NCBI RefSeq assembly: GCF_025698545.1
Contig: NC_068576.1
Coordinates: 53,850,390 to 53,914,389, forward strand
Direction of reading: 5' to 3'
DNA: 64,000 bases
From: Gossypium raimondii
Taxonomy: Eukaryota > Streptophyta > Magnoliopsida > Malvales > Malvaceae
Shown: piece after piece, positions 1 through 10,981 of the stretch
How the letters are laid out: the number at the start of each line of letters is the position of its first letter
How positions within the stretch are numbered: position 1 is the first letter of the stretch
Made by a program: the position numbers and the translations under genes
Notes under the pieces: generated by a model
Told to the model about the DNA's origin: nothing
Seen by the model: only the letters and a program-made list of their open reading frames with translations
The model's database searches: none

Positions 1-1370
1 AAGATAAAATTCTATATAAACGATTTAGCTTCGGTATAGACTAACAACTCGATCCTTCGTAGAAATTAATACCTTTTCCACAGTGATTAATCGACCTTCA
101 AGCACTGAACGATTCAGATACTTGATGCAGCGCTCTGCACCCTCAACAGTTTCCATGGTCACGAAAGCAAATCCACGAGATTCTTTGGTGTGTGGATCAG
201 TAACTAGATGGCACTCCAAAACCTGGAACAAAAATTCATCAGATCTAAATCCTCCACTCACTTAAGATCCTAAGGGAATTCTCGTTATATTGATTTATAC
301 TTTTTTTCACTACAATGGAGGTTCTTAATGAAAACAAGGTTGATGGTTCATACTACAACTTGAAGCACAACCCCGAAATTACCTCTTTATCGAGAGACAT
401 AAAAGAAATTGAAGCACTTGAAAGAACAAAGCATGTTGTCTCCATAAACAATCACTCCATACCTTTCCTTCATTGCTGAAATACTTCTCGAGATCAACAG
501 CAGTAACTCTTGTGGATAACCCAGTAACATATAAGTTATTTCCTGGATTGGATGCATCCTGAGATTCACGGCTCCTGGGGCAATAAAAACTAAATCACTA
601 CAAACAATTTAAACTGTAAAAGCCAGATAATACATGATACTAATATACTAAAATAAACAAATAACTAAGCTTTCATATACCTAGACCTGGAGCGACTCCT
701 ACCAGACCTAGGCTGACGTCTTCTTCCCGGAGAAACCGACCTGAAAGTGTCAGTTTGAAGGAAAATTCAATTTACTTACATCAAAACAAAATCACCTAAG
801 AAAAGAGGAGGGGGGGGGGAACTGACCTTCCTTCCCTTGAATATGACATCTGCCAATACAGCAAAAGACAAATTCAAGATTTTAAACATGAAAATTTTCA
901 CTTCCTTACCTCAATGATTTTAAAAATTCCTTTCTTTTTATATTTATTTTCATTATTTCCTACACTATCGGTCATTTTCTCAGCAACCAAACATAATAGT
1001 TTTCAGCCTTTTAAGTGATAAACAATAAAATATTCATGATTCCACTATCAATTACATAAAATTTATGAGTTTTGCTTCTTGAATCTTAATTTTCAGAACA
1101 TGCAAAAATAAAAATCATAACACAGATTCATAACAATAAAATCACTGAAAATCCTTGGAAATAGAGTAGATTTATTTCTTTAAAAAACGATATTTTACTA
1201 AACTGGCGAGGCTCTCTAAACAGTCAAAATCTAAAATTATAAAGGAATAGAGGAATAAAAATTGAAGATTTACCTATTATGCTGAGAGAATTGCCGGAGT
1301 CAACTCAGATGCCCCAACTCAGTAGGCTGGTCTATGTTGAGAAACAAGGGAATCCATAAATGAATGGTTA
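1..1370 (-). CDS. SR45a-like serine/arginine-rich splicing factor, 5' part only
   Basis: This is the N-terminal part of an RNA-binding SR-type splicing factor that most resembles Arabidopsis SR45a. Coding exons read on the minus strand are 849-827, 740-681, 574-463 and 222-73, all with GT-AG borders and consistent phase, giving 115 residues before the window edge. The start MSYSRE matches how SR45a begins. It is followed by an RS stretch (SGRSRSRSRSRES) and then one RRM: RNP2 is LYVTGL and RNP1 is SRGFAFVTM, and the domain closes with GRLITVEK. A probable non-coding leader exon ends at 1274 with donor GTAAAT; its upstream end near 1370 is a guess. The C-terminal RS domain expected after EK lies beyond position 1. 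SR45a is known in Arabidopsis for stress-dependent alternative splicing; nothing here shows which isoforms are made. Confidence 0.85.
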
Positions 1371-1551
1371 AATTAAAAAAAAAAACTCACTTTTTCTACA
1401 TAAATTGAGAGAAAAAAAAGCTTAAAAGAAAAAAAAATCGGGAACGTTAATGATTAAACTTGGGCTTTTTTTGCAGCCTTGAACAAAGCCCAGCCTGTCT
1501 AAGAAATGTGCTTAATTTTACTTTGCTGAAATATAGTCCAAGTTAGCTGAT

Positions 1552-1727
1552 TGAGTTTTACCTTGATTGGCATTAATATTATTATCAGTATAGAAGGACG
1601 TGGGTTTTAGTACACTGAAGCGTATAATCCTCTTATTTATGGGTTAGGGAGAAGCTATGAATAATTTTAGGTATTCTGTCAAAAAGAACAGATATGATCA
1701 GAATTTATAATAAAATTGTTTCCTTCT
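1552..1727 (+). mobile_element. SINE-like copy, family A
   Basis: This copy aligns by eye along its length with 58620-58788. Shared blocks include the CTGAAGC segment, TTATGGGTT followed by a G-rich run, and the tail AACAGATAT..ATAATAAAATT. The A-box-like region is decayed, and the B-box position reads GTGGGTTTTAGTAC in place of GGTTCAAAT. The tail is not a clean poly-A. It is probably an old tRNA-derived SINE. Confidence 0.6.
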
Positions 1728-3479
1728 ACGTCTCACAAGTTTAATTTTATGCAGTATATATTTGAATAATTTGAAATCCTTCATATGAAAGTTGCGGAAT
1801 TCTTATTATCCAAATCCGTGAAGGTAAAGATTAGGTACTGGTCTTGGCCCCTTAAAATTGGTAGATTATTAATTTAATTCTTTAATTTTTTATAAAATTA
1901 TACATTTACATAATGATAAAATTATACTTTGACCTTCTCAATAATTTATAATTTATCTTTAATCTCTTAAAGTAATTTTCCTGCTTCGTCCAAAGAATCT
2001 AAATATTTGATTTTGAATGTTAATCCAATTATATTTTCATAGAGATAAACTACACCAAAACAGACTTTTAGCGACGGTTTTTTAGGCTTTTAGCAGTACT
2101 TTTTAGCGCCACTAAAAGTATTTGGAAGCGTCGCAAAAAATGTCGTTATAGACAACGTCGCTAATGTTTGTGGCGTTTATAGAAATAAACGCCGCTAAAG
2201 ATCATGTTCTTTAGCGGCGCTTTTCCCACAAACGCCGCTATTGTTTGGTGACCTTTAGCGGTACTTTTTTTAAAAACGACACTAATTTTGAAATTTTTGT
2301 AAAATAAAATTTTTCATATTTTCAGCCCTCTTATAGCAACAAATCAAAATCAACCCAATCTAAACCAGCCAAAAGCAATAAATCTATATAATATTTTAAA
2401 TTAAACAAATAAAATAATATTAATATCAATAAATCAAATATAAATCATATTATTTTTAAAAATGTTAAAAGTTAAAATGATAAAAATATTTATACAATAC
2501 ACTATGACGGCGGATGTTGCAACTGCTGAAACATCTTCATCATATTCTAAAATTATTGTTGGAGTTCGTCGTACTTTCTGCTCTGCTCTGCTTCCCTCGT
2601 TACAACCTCTACGCTTCCCACCATTTTCAGCTGAAAAATGGTATATTATTATATAAGAATTTGAAAAATAAATCAATTATAAGACAACACGCATGTAAAT
2701 TAAATGTAAAATTACTTTAAAATTCTGTAGGATCCTCAGGTGTAATCGGAACATTCGAAGATCCAATTCCTGTCTGTTGTTCACTATTTGTTTCTGCGGA
2801 CAATGCTTAAATCTCGCATTTTTCTTCTAGGCATTTTATCTAGTGAACAACAGACATGATTTAAATCTAAAACATCATAATTTTTAGTGTGTTGATTTTA
2901 CTAATTCAATCAAAACGACATTTATTTTTTACATCGCTTTTTATTAATATATTTGTTAAAGATTTTTCCCACATCGCATATACATAAGAATTTAATACTA
3001 TTCAATTAATTTCAAACTATAACAAAAATAACTAGGAAAATACAGTAAAAAAATAAATTACAAGGGTAATTTTGAATCTGTATATTAAAAAATTTAATTG
3101 AAAACAATAAAATTCTAATAATGCATAAAACTAATAATGTAAGCACTTGCTATGTATTTTACTAGTTGGTCGCATGAAATTAAAGAAAAGAATAATGAAA
3201 TTAAAGAAAAGAAAAGAATAATGTAAGCATTTGCTATACGTATTCCATAACTCATAACCTGGAAGCAACTGCACTTTTTAAGTTATGTGAACAATGCAAA
3301 ATCTTTGTTGGATTCATGAATTAACGTCACCATGCAAAATCACCATGCAAAATCCTTTTTTTTTCTTTCCTTTTTGGCAGAATATTGATTACCAAACAAA
3401 AAAAACAAGTTAACGTCAGAGAATCATTAAAATATAATTAAATTAAAAACTGAGATTGCTCAAAGTCCATTGCCTCTCA

Positions 3480-4090
3480 AGCTTTGATAATTTCGAGTTT
3501 CTTTCTAATGAGCTACAGCTTCTAAAAATGGATAAGATATCCTTTAAAATCGTTGCCTTCAAGCTTCCAACTGGACAACCTTGTTGTAGTACATATCTTG
3601 CCATATAGTCGCATTGAACAACTTTGGAAGGGAAATATAGTAAAAACTAATTCATCTTATCCCTGTCTTTTAGCTTAATTTAAGATGAATGGTTAAAATT
3701 TTATTAAGATTAAAAATTAGCAACAAAAATTAGTTTACTTAGTTTCTCTTTTCTACCTAAATTATTATTGTTTTCAGCAGCCCCTGTACAAGTTAAAAGT
3801 GTTCAACCTCAAAGGCACTAAAAATCTAATCAAGACACCTACAGTTTTTGAACAACTTTGGAAGGGAAATATAATAAAATCTAATTTGTTATTGTTTTGA
3901 GCAACTACAGTTTTTGGTAGAGCTTGACTTAAGTGAAACTCCCATTCGGAAGACCACCATATTGCATTCTTCAACTTAAAAACCACAAAGTTTTGTATTT
4001 CAATGGGCGCAAGGGAGCATCATCTAAGTTACGAATGAATCTACCTCCCTTATTGAAGTTAAACCAAACAGCAATGATAGAACCCATGCA
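3480..4090 (+). pseudogene. TIR-NBS-LRR (TNL) resistance-gene fragment, LRR part, broken
   Basis: Translated pieces in shifting frames match the first leucine-rich repeats of plant TNL immune receptors. They are DNFEFLSNELQLLK (from about 3487), YPLKSLPSSFQLDNL and RIEQLWKG (about 3537-3640), KVFNLKGTKNLIKTP (about 3795-3842), LVELDLSETPIRKT (about 3915-3955) and KVLYFNGRKGASSKL (about 3980-4035). The order is the order in intact TNLs. Stops and frameshifts separate the pieces, and no TIR or NB-ARC domain is nearby. A ~41 bp direct repeat (3614-3654 and 3848-3888) interrupts the middle. The fragment lies inside the 2048-6890 transposon-like block, which suggests gene capture. It cannot make a working receptor. 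Confidence 0.75.
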
Positions 4091-4093
4091 TAT

Positions 4094-4570
4094 ACACATA
4101 CAAATTTAGGCATTTTTAAAACAGTTAGGCAACAAGGAAAAATAAAGAATAACCATCGAAAAAAATCCCTAAAATTGACAGAAACAAAACCCTATATGCT
4201 TCTCCCACAATCGACAGAAAAAGGCATACCTGGGATCGGAATTTCGCAGCTTTGAATGCTCGATTCGACCCTTCCTTCGGTTCAGTTGTAGCTGGACTTC
4301 TCCTCTGCTTCTTTCTCTTGTTCATGCGTATCCACATACAAATAGCAGCATTTTAAAACAGTTCAGTAGAAAGGAAAAAAGAAGAATAATGACCGGGAAA
4401 AATCCCAAATTTGACAGAACAAGAACCCTAAATGTAGATCGACAATCGATAGAAAAATGGTTACCTGGGATACAAATTTCGCAGCTTTGATAGATGGAAT
4501 CAACCCTTGCTTCGGTTCTGAGTTCTCCCCTGGAACTTTTTCTTTGTATTTTTTCCCCTTTCGATTCAAG
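4094..4570. repeat. Tandem duplication of a ~240 bp unit
   Basis: Copy 1 (about 4094-4331) and copy 2 (about 4332-4570) share, in the same order: ACATACAAAT, TTTAAAACAGTT, AATCCC, TTGACAGAA, AACCCTA, ATCGACA, TACCTGGGAT, AATTTCGCAGCTTTGA and CCTTGCTTCGGTTC-like blocks. On the minus strand each copy has a CCCAG|GTA sequence that looks like a splice donor after a G/A-rich open stretch, so the unit may derive from the first exon of a gene. I do not recognise that gene. Confidence 0.65.
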
Positions 4571-4659
4571 CTTTCCTCTGCGTTTTTTGAATTCCCAAAT
4601 TTCCTTCATTTTCCGACAGTAAACGCAATAAGGCAAGTTAAAACTGATAAGTTTAATAC

Positions 4660-5480
4660 CGTGTAAAAAACGGCGCCGTTTAGATAAATTTTAAGAGATA
4701 ATTGCGGCGTTTTAGGGAAAAACGCTGCTATTTTTTCTGATATTTGCGGCGTTTAAATAAAAAACGCCACCAAAAAATAAAGTATTGAACGCAAAACGGT
4801 GCCGTTTTATTAAACTTTAATGCATATTTCCGACGTTTCGAGCAAAAACGCCAGTATAAATTCATTTCATGAAGCAAAACGGGAACATTTTGCGGAACAT
4901 TAATTCAATCTTGCGCACTACAAGATTTTATTCCAGTAGAGAAACGGCGCCGCATTGGCAAACATTAATTCAGTTTGCGGCTTTTTATTAAAAAAAGCCA
5001 CTATAAGATTTTATTCCAATAGAGAAACGGTGCTGAATTGGCAAACATTAATTCACTATTGCGCCGTTTTCTTAAAAAATGCCACTATAAGATTTTATTC
5101 CACTAGAGAAACGGTGCCGCTTTGCCAAATTTTAATAAATCCTTGCGGCGTTTTCACTAAAAATGTCACAAAAAAAATTTCGTTCCTCTAGATAAACGGT
5201 GCCGTTTTGAAAAATTTTAAAACATAATAACGGCATTTTCCGTAAAAATGACACTAAAAGAATTAAACTCCTCAACTGAAACGACGGCATATATAAAATT
5301 TTGAATACATATTTTGCGGCGTTTTTAGTCATAAACGCCGCTAATGTTACCTTTTCCGGCGTTTACAGAAGAAACGCCACTAATAAATCACATTCTTGTA
5401 ATGAAATGACAACGTTTTAGAAAATTATAATACATGTTAGCGGCGTTTTTACTATAAATACCGCCAAACCTCTCATATTT
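4660..5480. repeat. ~84 bp tandem array with GAAACGGTGCCG motif
   Basis: The motif GAAACGGYGCCG or a variant recurs at about 4941, 5024, 5108, 5193 and 5278, a spacing of 83-85 bp, with looser copies at about 4669, 4793, 4875 and 5404. Each unit also carries a small inverted pair of the form GCGGCGTTTT...AAAAACGCCACT, so each unit could fold into a short hairpin. Confidence 0.75.
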
Positions 5481-5547
5481 TACAATTTTTTATATTCAAA
5501 TTATTGTATATTGCATATCAATTTCAAATTAATAATCTTTACAATTA

Positions 5548-6300
5548 TGTAAGAACTTATTTGATATATAAATTAAAAATACTAATTAATCTAAACCTTA
5601 AACCCTAACCCGACCCCAAATCTCTAATCCCTAATCCCTAACCCCTAAGCCATAACCCAAACCTGAATCCCTAACTCAACCCCTAATCCCTAAACCTTAT
5701 TTAATATATAAATTAAAAAACACTAATTAATCTAAATCATAAACCATAACCCGACCCCAAACCCCTAACCTCTAAACCTTATTTAATATATAAATTAAAA
5801 AACAGTAGTTAGTCTAAACCCTAACCATAACCCAACCCCGAATCCTTAACTCGGCCCCTAACCCTTAACCCCTAACCCATAACCCCTAAACATTATTTAA
5901 TATGTAAATTAAAAACACTAATTAATTTAAACCCTAAACCATAACCCGACCCCAAATCCCTAACCCCAACCTTTAACCCCTAACCCCTAAACCTTATTTA
6001 ATATATAAATTAAAAAACACTAATTAATCTAAAACCTTAAATCATAACTGACCCCAATCCCCAACCCGACCCCTAACCCCTAAACATTATTTAATAAATA
6101 ACTTAAAAAACACTAATTAATCTAAATCCTAAACCATAACCTGATCCCGAATCCCTAACCCCTAAACCTTATTTAATATATAAATTAAAAATACTAATTA
6201 ATCTAAACCCTAAACCATGACCTGGCCCCAAATCCTTAACCCTTAACCCTTAACCATATATTAAACCCTAAACTATAATGATAATTAATTAAATATTTTA
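5548..6300. repeat. Telomere-like minisatellite, ~80-150 bp units
   Basis: Seven units begin with a CTTATTTAATATATAAATTA-like AT-rich block (about 5549, 5697, 5778, 5890, 5993, 6086, 6168). Each is followed by AACACTAATTAATCTAAACC and then degenerate runs of CCCTAAC / CCCTAAA / CCGACCCC. An eighth AT-rich block near 6405 lacks the C-rich part. The C-rich part resembles the plant telomere repeat (CCCTAAA) but is irregular, so it is better described as an interstitial telomere-like minisatellite than a true telomere. Confidence 0.75.
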
Positions 6301-6890
6301 AAATTAACCATATACCTGAACCATATATATTAAACCCTAAACTATAATGATATTTAATTAAATATTTTAAAATTAATACTATCGTATCTTTTACAATTAT
6401 ATATGAAATTATTTAATGTATAAATTAAAAATCAATTAGTCATGTACTCAAAAAATTTAAAATTATTTTAAATATAATAGTATTTTAATTTTTCCATTTT
6501 TAACAAATATTTTTCTATGTTTTTTATTTGAAATTATTTCTACGTCTCGTTATTTCAAAATTATATATTTTTAACAAATATTCAATTAAAAATAATTTGA
6601 ATTGTAATTAATATAAATAAACAAATTAAATAGTAAATAGGCAGATAAAATATTTTTGCAGCGCTTTTTCAAAAACGCCGCTAAAGCCCCGAAAGGTTAA
6701 AAAACGGTGCCGTTGGGCTTAGGTTTTTTGCAAAAGTGCCGCTAATGCTCATTTTGAGCGGTGCTTTCAAGAAAGCGTCGCTAATGCTCGATCTTTAGCG
6801 GCGTTTTATGTAAAGCGCTTCTAATGCTCTCTTTTTAGCGGCGTTTTTTTTCAAACGCCACTAAAAATGCCGCTAAAAGCCGGTGTAGTG

Positions 6891-9069
6891 TGTGATTGTT
6901 TTTATACAAAACTAAAATATACCCTTTGCTATGCTTGAGGAAATTGGATTAAGACTTTAAACAATATTTAGAATAATATTAATAAATAAAAATATAATAT
7001 CAACATTTAAGTAAATTTATTTAGATTTAACATGTCATTATGATAAATTTATACGAAATGTAATTGAGTACATAAAAAATAATTATACGCAATATAAAAA
7101 TAGCAAGAACACAACATAAGTATATCAACGTGTTAATATCCATATTAAATAAGTCATTGACATGTAATGTTTTGCACAAATATAATATTTTAATCACATA
7201 AAATATAATACAAAAGGGACTCAGTTTAACTCAACATTGCAAAAAAAAATCATATTAATCAAATAATACTTTTGGATACAATCAATGTTAATTATAGAGG
7301 TAAATATCAATTTTACACATTAACTTAGATTTATCGTGTAATATCATATGCTAATTTTAATTTATTTCAATTATACATTTAACTTTTATTTTGATTCACT
7401 TATAAATATTTAAAATAAACAAATTCAATAATTTTCATGTTAGGTAAATAAAAGTAAACCTAAAATGATATACTATATCGAGTATAGTGTTAATGATTTG
7501 TAAAATTAAATTAAATTTAATATTAATGTACCACATTGCATAAAATTAAAGTTTATGTATGGAATTGAATATTAAATCATATATTTCATGTACCCTATTT
7601 ATGATAATTTGTATTTTAATTTATACAAATAACCAAAGCCTTTCAAAAGTTTTTTTTTTTTTGCTACTATGACATTTTTATTGTTAAAATGATCTTTTTT
7701 ACATATATTTATGTGTGATTAAAACTGTTATGGTATTTACCTCTACTCAATTCTTAGACCAGCACAGTTTCCATACTAACCCACAACCACGCCAGCATGT
7801 ATAGGTCGTTGATATGCAGTTCGCTTGCATGGGTTCGCATCACCATGCAGGCAAACCTCCATATTCCAAGAAACAGGTGTTGACCCTATACATGTTAACC
7901 TGTATGAAGAACTACTTAATCTTAGTATACCAAATCATGAAACCGTAACATATAAATAGAAAATTGGCTTTAATGAGTACACAAAAAACAAACCCTTTCA
8001 ATTCTAAAGCAAACAATTCTAACGAAAGGAGACGACTTTCAAAGATAGTTATAGTTTGTAACAAGTAGTCGTATTGCTGTATACGGAGAAGGCTGCTCTT
8101 GTTTTAGAATGAAAGGACTTTTGTTTGAAATAGTTGACGGCGATATTTCCTAGTGGTGAATGATATACAGTATTGGCATTGAACAACATGCAAGACAATG
8201 GCGAATAGCAAGTTTTAACAAAGAAACTTTACATCCCAAAGCAAATCAGCAGTTGTGTTTGGTTCACAGCTCAAATTGATAGCAGGAAAGGTTTGTAGTG
8301 AGACATGAAAATGGAAGTTGGTAAGAGACCCCACCCTCACCAACACCACTTTTGAATCTTTTGACATATATAAAAGAGAATTTATGGGATTCTTCCACTC
8401 TGCAATATACTATTAGTTTCACTTCCCAACCATTACCAATACCTAGCTAGGGTCTCTCTAGCATTTGACTACTTTTTTAGCGACATCCCCCTTGTAGCAT
8501 GAATCTCTCTCCTTACCTTCTATTTGCTGTTTTAGTCATAGAAAAGCAAACCAAAGCGAAAGCGAATCTTGTGTACGAGTATACGTTTAATATGAGTATA
8601 TTTTCATTAGAAAAAACTTTCTTCATCATCAAGTCATGAAAAAGGCAAATCTGAGAAATTTCCCTCTTCATTTTCTTGAAAAATTATTGAGTTTATTAAG
8701 CAACCAGGACTAGGTAGCATTATAACACATCACCCAACAAAAGGAATACACAAGACAAAGCAAAGTGGTAAAGTAGGGTTCTGATTCTATATAGCAAAGA
8801 AAAAGCAGGAAATAAACATCACTTCAGTCAAGGTAAAAAAGGGAAGTAATATTATAAAACAAATGATTAAAAAAACCATCACCCAAGAGCCAACATCTTC
8901 CATTTGTAGGGGAGACATCAAGAGACTGTAACAGTACTGTTTAAACACTTTAATAGGCAGTAAAGTGGGGAGAAATCACCCAAAGATGCCATTGTTTGAG
9001 TTCCATACTAATTACAGCAACAATGGCAGGTAGTTTTGGTTTAAGCCTTTAATATCTTTACTTTTTTAT
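6891..9069. other. AT-rich spacer without a recognisable gene
   Basis: No supported coding frame was found. A TATATAAAAG box lies near 8370, followed by a C/T-rich leader-like stretch to about 8520, which looks like a promoter, but no gene follows it. An imperfect hairpin lies at about 7818-7856, with arms GTTCGCTTGCATG and CATGCAGGCAAAC (11 of 13 pairs). It does not match a miRNA I know. Confidence 0.4.
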
Positions 9070-9490
9070 ATAAACTACACTGGTAGTCCTAACTATCGGT
9101 AAGTTTTTTGTTTTAGTCACTCAACTATTCAATTCTGTCTTTTTTTGTCACTTGTAGTTAAAAGACTATTTCTAATGTGATAGCTTTTAAAATTGATATA
9201 ATAACAAATTTAATCCTCAACATTTATACATTGTGTCAATTTAGTATTGATTCTAAAAATTGTTTCAAAGAAAAACAAAACCGAAAAAGGGATCAAATTA
9301 GACAATGCATAAATGTTGAGGGATAAAGTTGCTATTATGCCAATATTTTAAAACCTACCAACTCATTTTCCTTTGGCTAATGATCGAAAAAGAAAAATCG
9401 AATAATTGGATGTCAATTATGTAATTTTTCATAATTAAATAATCAAAAAAAAAATACTAACAGTTGGTTGACTAAGGTAGTTTACCCTTA
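9070..9490. mobile_element. Foldback MITE-like element, family F1
   Basis: The left end TAAACTACACTGGTAGTC and the reverse complement of the right end (GGGTAAACTACCTTAGTC) resemble each other. The interior carries the inverted phrases TTTAATCCTCAACATTTATA and ATAAATGTTGAGGGATAAA. The layout matches the element at 10126-10981. Confidence 0.55.
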
Positions 9491-10125
9491 TTTTATTTTT
9501 CTGCATATTTATGTTGTTTACCCAAAGTTACTTTCATTATCACAGGCATGAGATCTTGTAAAGTAAAATGAAAAGGGTTGGTCCATTCAACCAATCATAT
9601 CCCATCCATGTGCATACTTATGTATGCTAATATATTTAATAGTTGTAGCCAACAAAAGCCCTTTTCTGCATATTTAAGGCCGTTTGATTCTATTCTCGGC
9701 ATCCCAAAAGAAAGAAGTTCTTTTTTTGTGTGTAAAGTTTCTAATAAGTCTACAAACCAATCATCTAAATAACTATAGCCTGCAATGCAATGATATGATA
9801 TTGAAGAAGTGGCTTTTAAGAATCTTTTTTTCCAATATTGAGTTGGTCAAAGTGTGCATGGAATCTTCTCCTTTTTAGTGCCTCTCTCCATATATATAAA
9901 ATATATATTATTATGATTTTTTTTTTTGGTGTTTTTCTCCCCCCATTAATGTGGGTGGTCTATCTGGTCTCTCATTCATTCCTGCAAGAAAATGTTTGAT
10001 CATAAATCCTAAATGCTTGTCGTTCTCTAGTTGAGCAGGTGAAACTAAAGATCTTCAAGGGTATTAAAAGTCAGTAATAACTCAATGTACGTTTACAGGA
10101 AAGTAGAGATCTTCAGCTTTATTTT

Positions 10126-10981
10126 TAAGGGTAAATTACACTAGGAATTACTAAACTATTAATAAATCTCTTTTTTATCACCTAATTATAGAAAGGTATA
10201 AAATGGTCAGTCAACCTATTAATAATTTTTTTTCTCACCCAACTATGAAAAGTTATAAAATGGTCACCTAATTATCAATTTGGTCTTCTTTGATCACCGA
10301 CAGGTTAATGGTGGTAACTTTTAAAATCGGTATGATAGCAACATTAATCCTCAACATTTATAAATGATATCAATTTAATCTTGATTTTTTAAAATTAACC
10401 CTAAACATTTACACATGGTGAAATGTTGTATTTTTTTGCAATTTTGCTTTTCTTGGTGACATTAAGGGTTAATTTTAAAAGAATGAGAAAAGATGAAAAT
10501 TATTATATTGGATTTTGGGGTGTTTCATATTTTTGTACATTTTCAATCAAATTTAATTGATAAATTTATCTTTTAGTTTTTTAGGGAAAGGGTCACAAAG
10601 AGTTAGTTTGTTTTGGTTGCTAACATACAATGTATTAGTATAAGTATATATGTAGCTCAGCAGAAAATGAAAAATCATGTAAAATTTCATTTTGACAATA
10701 TTTCAAAGAATTACTTTCTCATCTATTTTAGATTCATTTCTTCTCTGTATTCTTTACCTTTTTCCAGTACTTCTTTCACAAAGAAAGCAAAACTATAAAG
10801 AATACCTAATTACACCATGTGTAAATATTTAAGGTTAGATATTTTTAGAATCAAAGTTAAATTGACACAGTATATAAATGTTGAGAGTTAAAATTACTAT
10901 TATGCCAATTTTAAAAATTGCCACCGGACCAAAAAAGAAATTTACTGATAATTGGATGATTACTAGTGTAATTTACCCTTA
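10126..10981. mobile_element. Foldback MITE-like element, family F1, ~856 bp
   Basis: It has nearly perfect terminal inverted repeats: left TAAGGGTAAATTACACTAG, and right the same sequence inverted (CTAGTGTAATTTACCCTTA). The arms continue to pair more loosely inward (TCCTCAACATTTATA against TATAAATGTTGAGAGTTA). There is no transposase. A short open frame inside (10613-10798) has no recognisable domain and is treated as chance. Confidence 0.75.

Larger units (their letters stand above)
2048..6890. mobile_element. Composite non-autonomous DNA transposon-like block with GCGGCG subterminal repeats
   Basis: The left end reads AACTACACC and the right end reads GGTGTAGTG, so the block is bounded by inverted CTACACC termini, the right one being CACTA-like. 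Next to each end are dense clusters of TTTAGCGGCG / AAACGCCGCTAA motifs in both orientations (2065-2290 and 6655-6880), as is usual for subterminal repeats of CACTA elements. No transposase frame is present. No matching 3 bp target duplication is visible (ata on the left, tgt on the right), so it may be decayed or made of more than one insertion. A further GCGGCG cluster sits inside at 4660-5480. Confidence 0.6.

Noticed and set aside
4322-4636. Real gene for the 104-codon minus-strand open frame
   Set aside because: It runs over the duplicated unit inside the transposon-like block, has no known domain, and half of it repeats the neighbouring open frame.
5548-6300. True chromosome end
   Set aside because: The CCCTAA runs are irregular and interrupted by AT-rich blocks, and genes lie on both sides. 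It is an interstitial repeat.
5548-6300. CRISPR array
   Set aside because: Units are of uneven length with no constant repeat and unique spacers, and the window is a plant nuclear sequence.
7818-7856. miRNA precursor
   Set aside because: The hairpin is only 13 bp with two mismatches, too short for a plant precursor, and neither arm resembles a miRNA I know.
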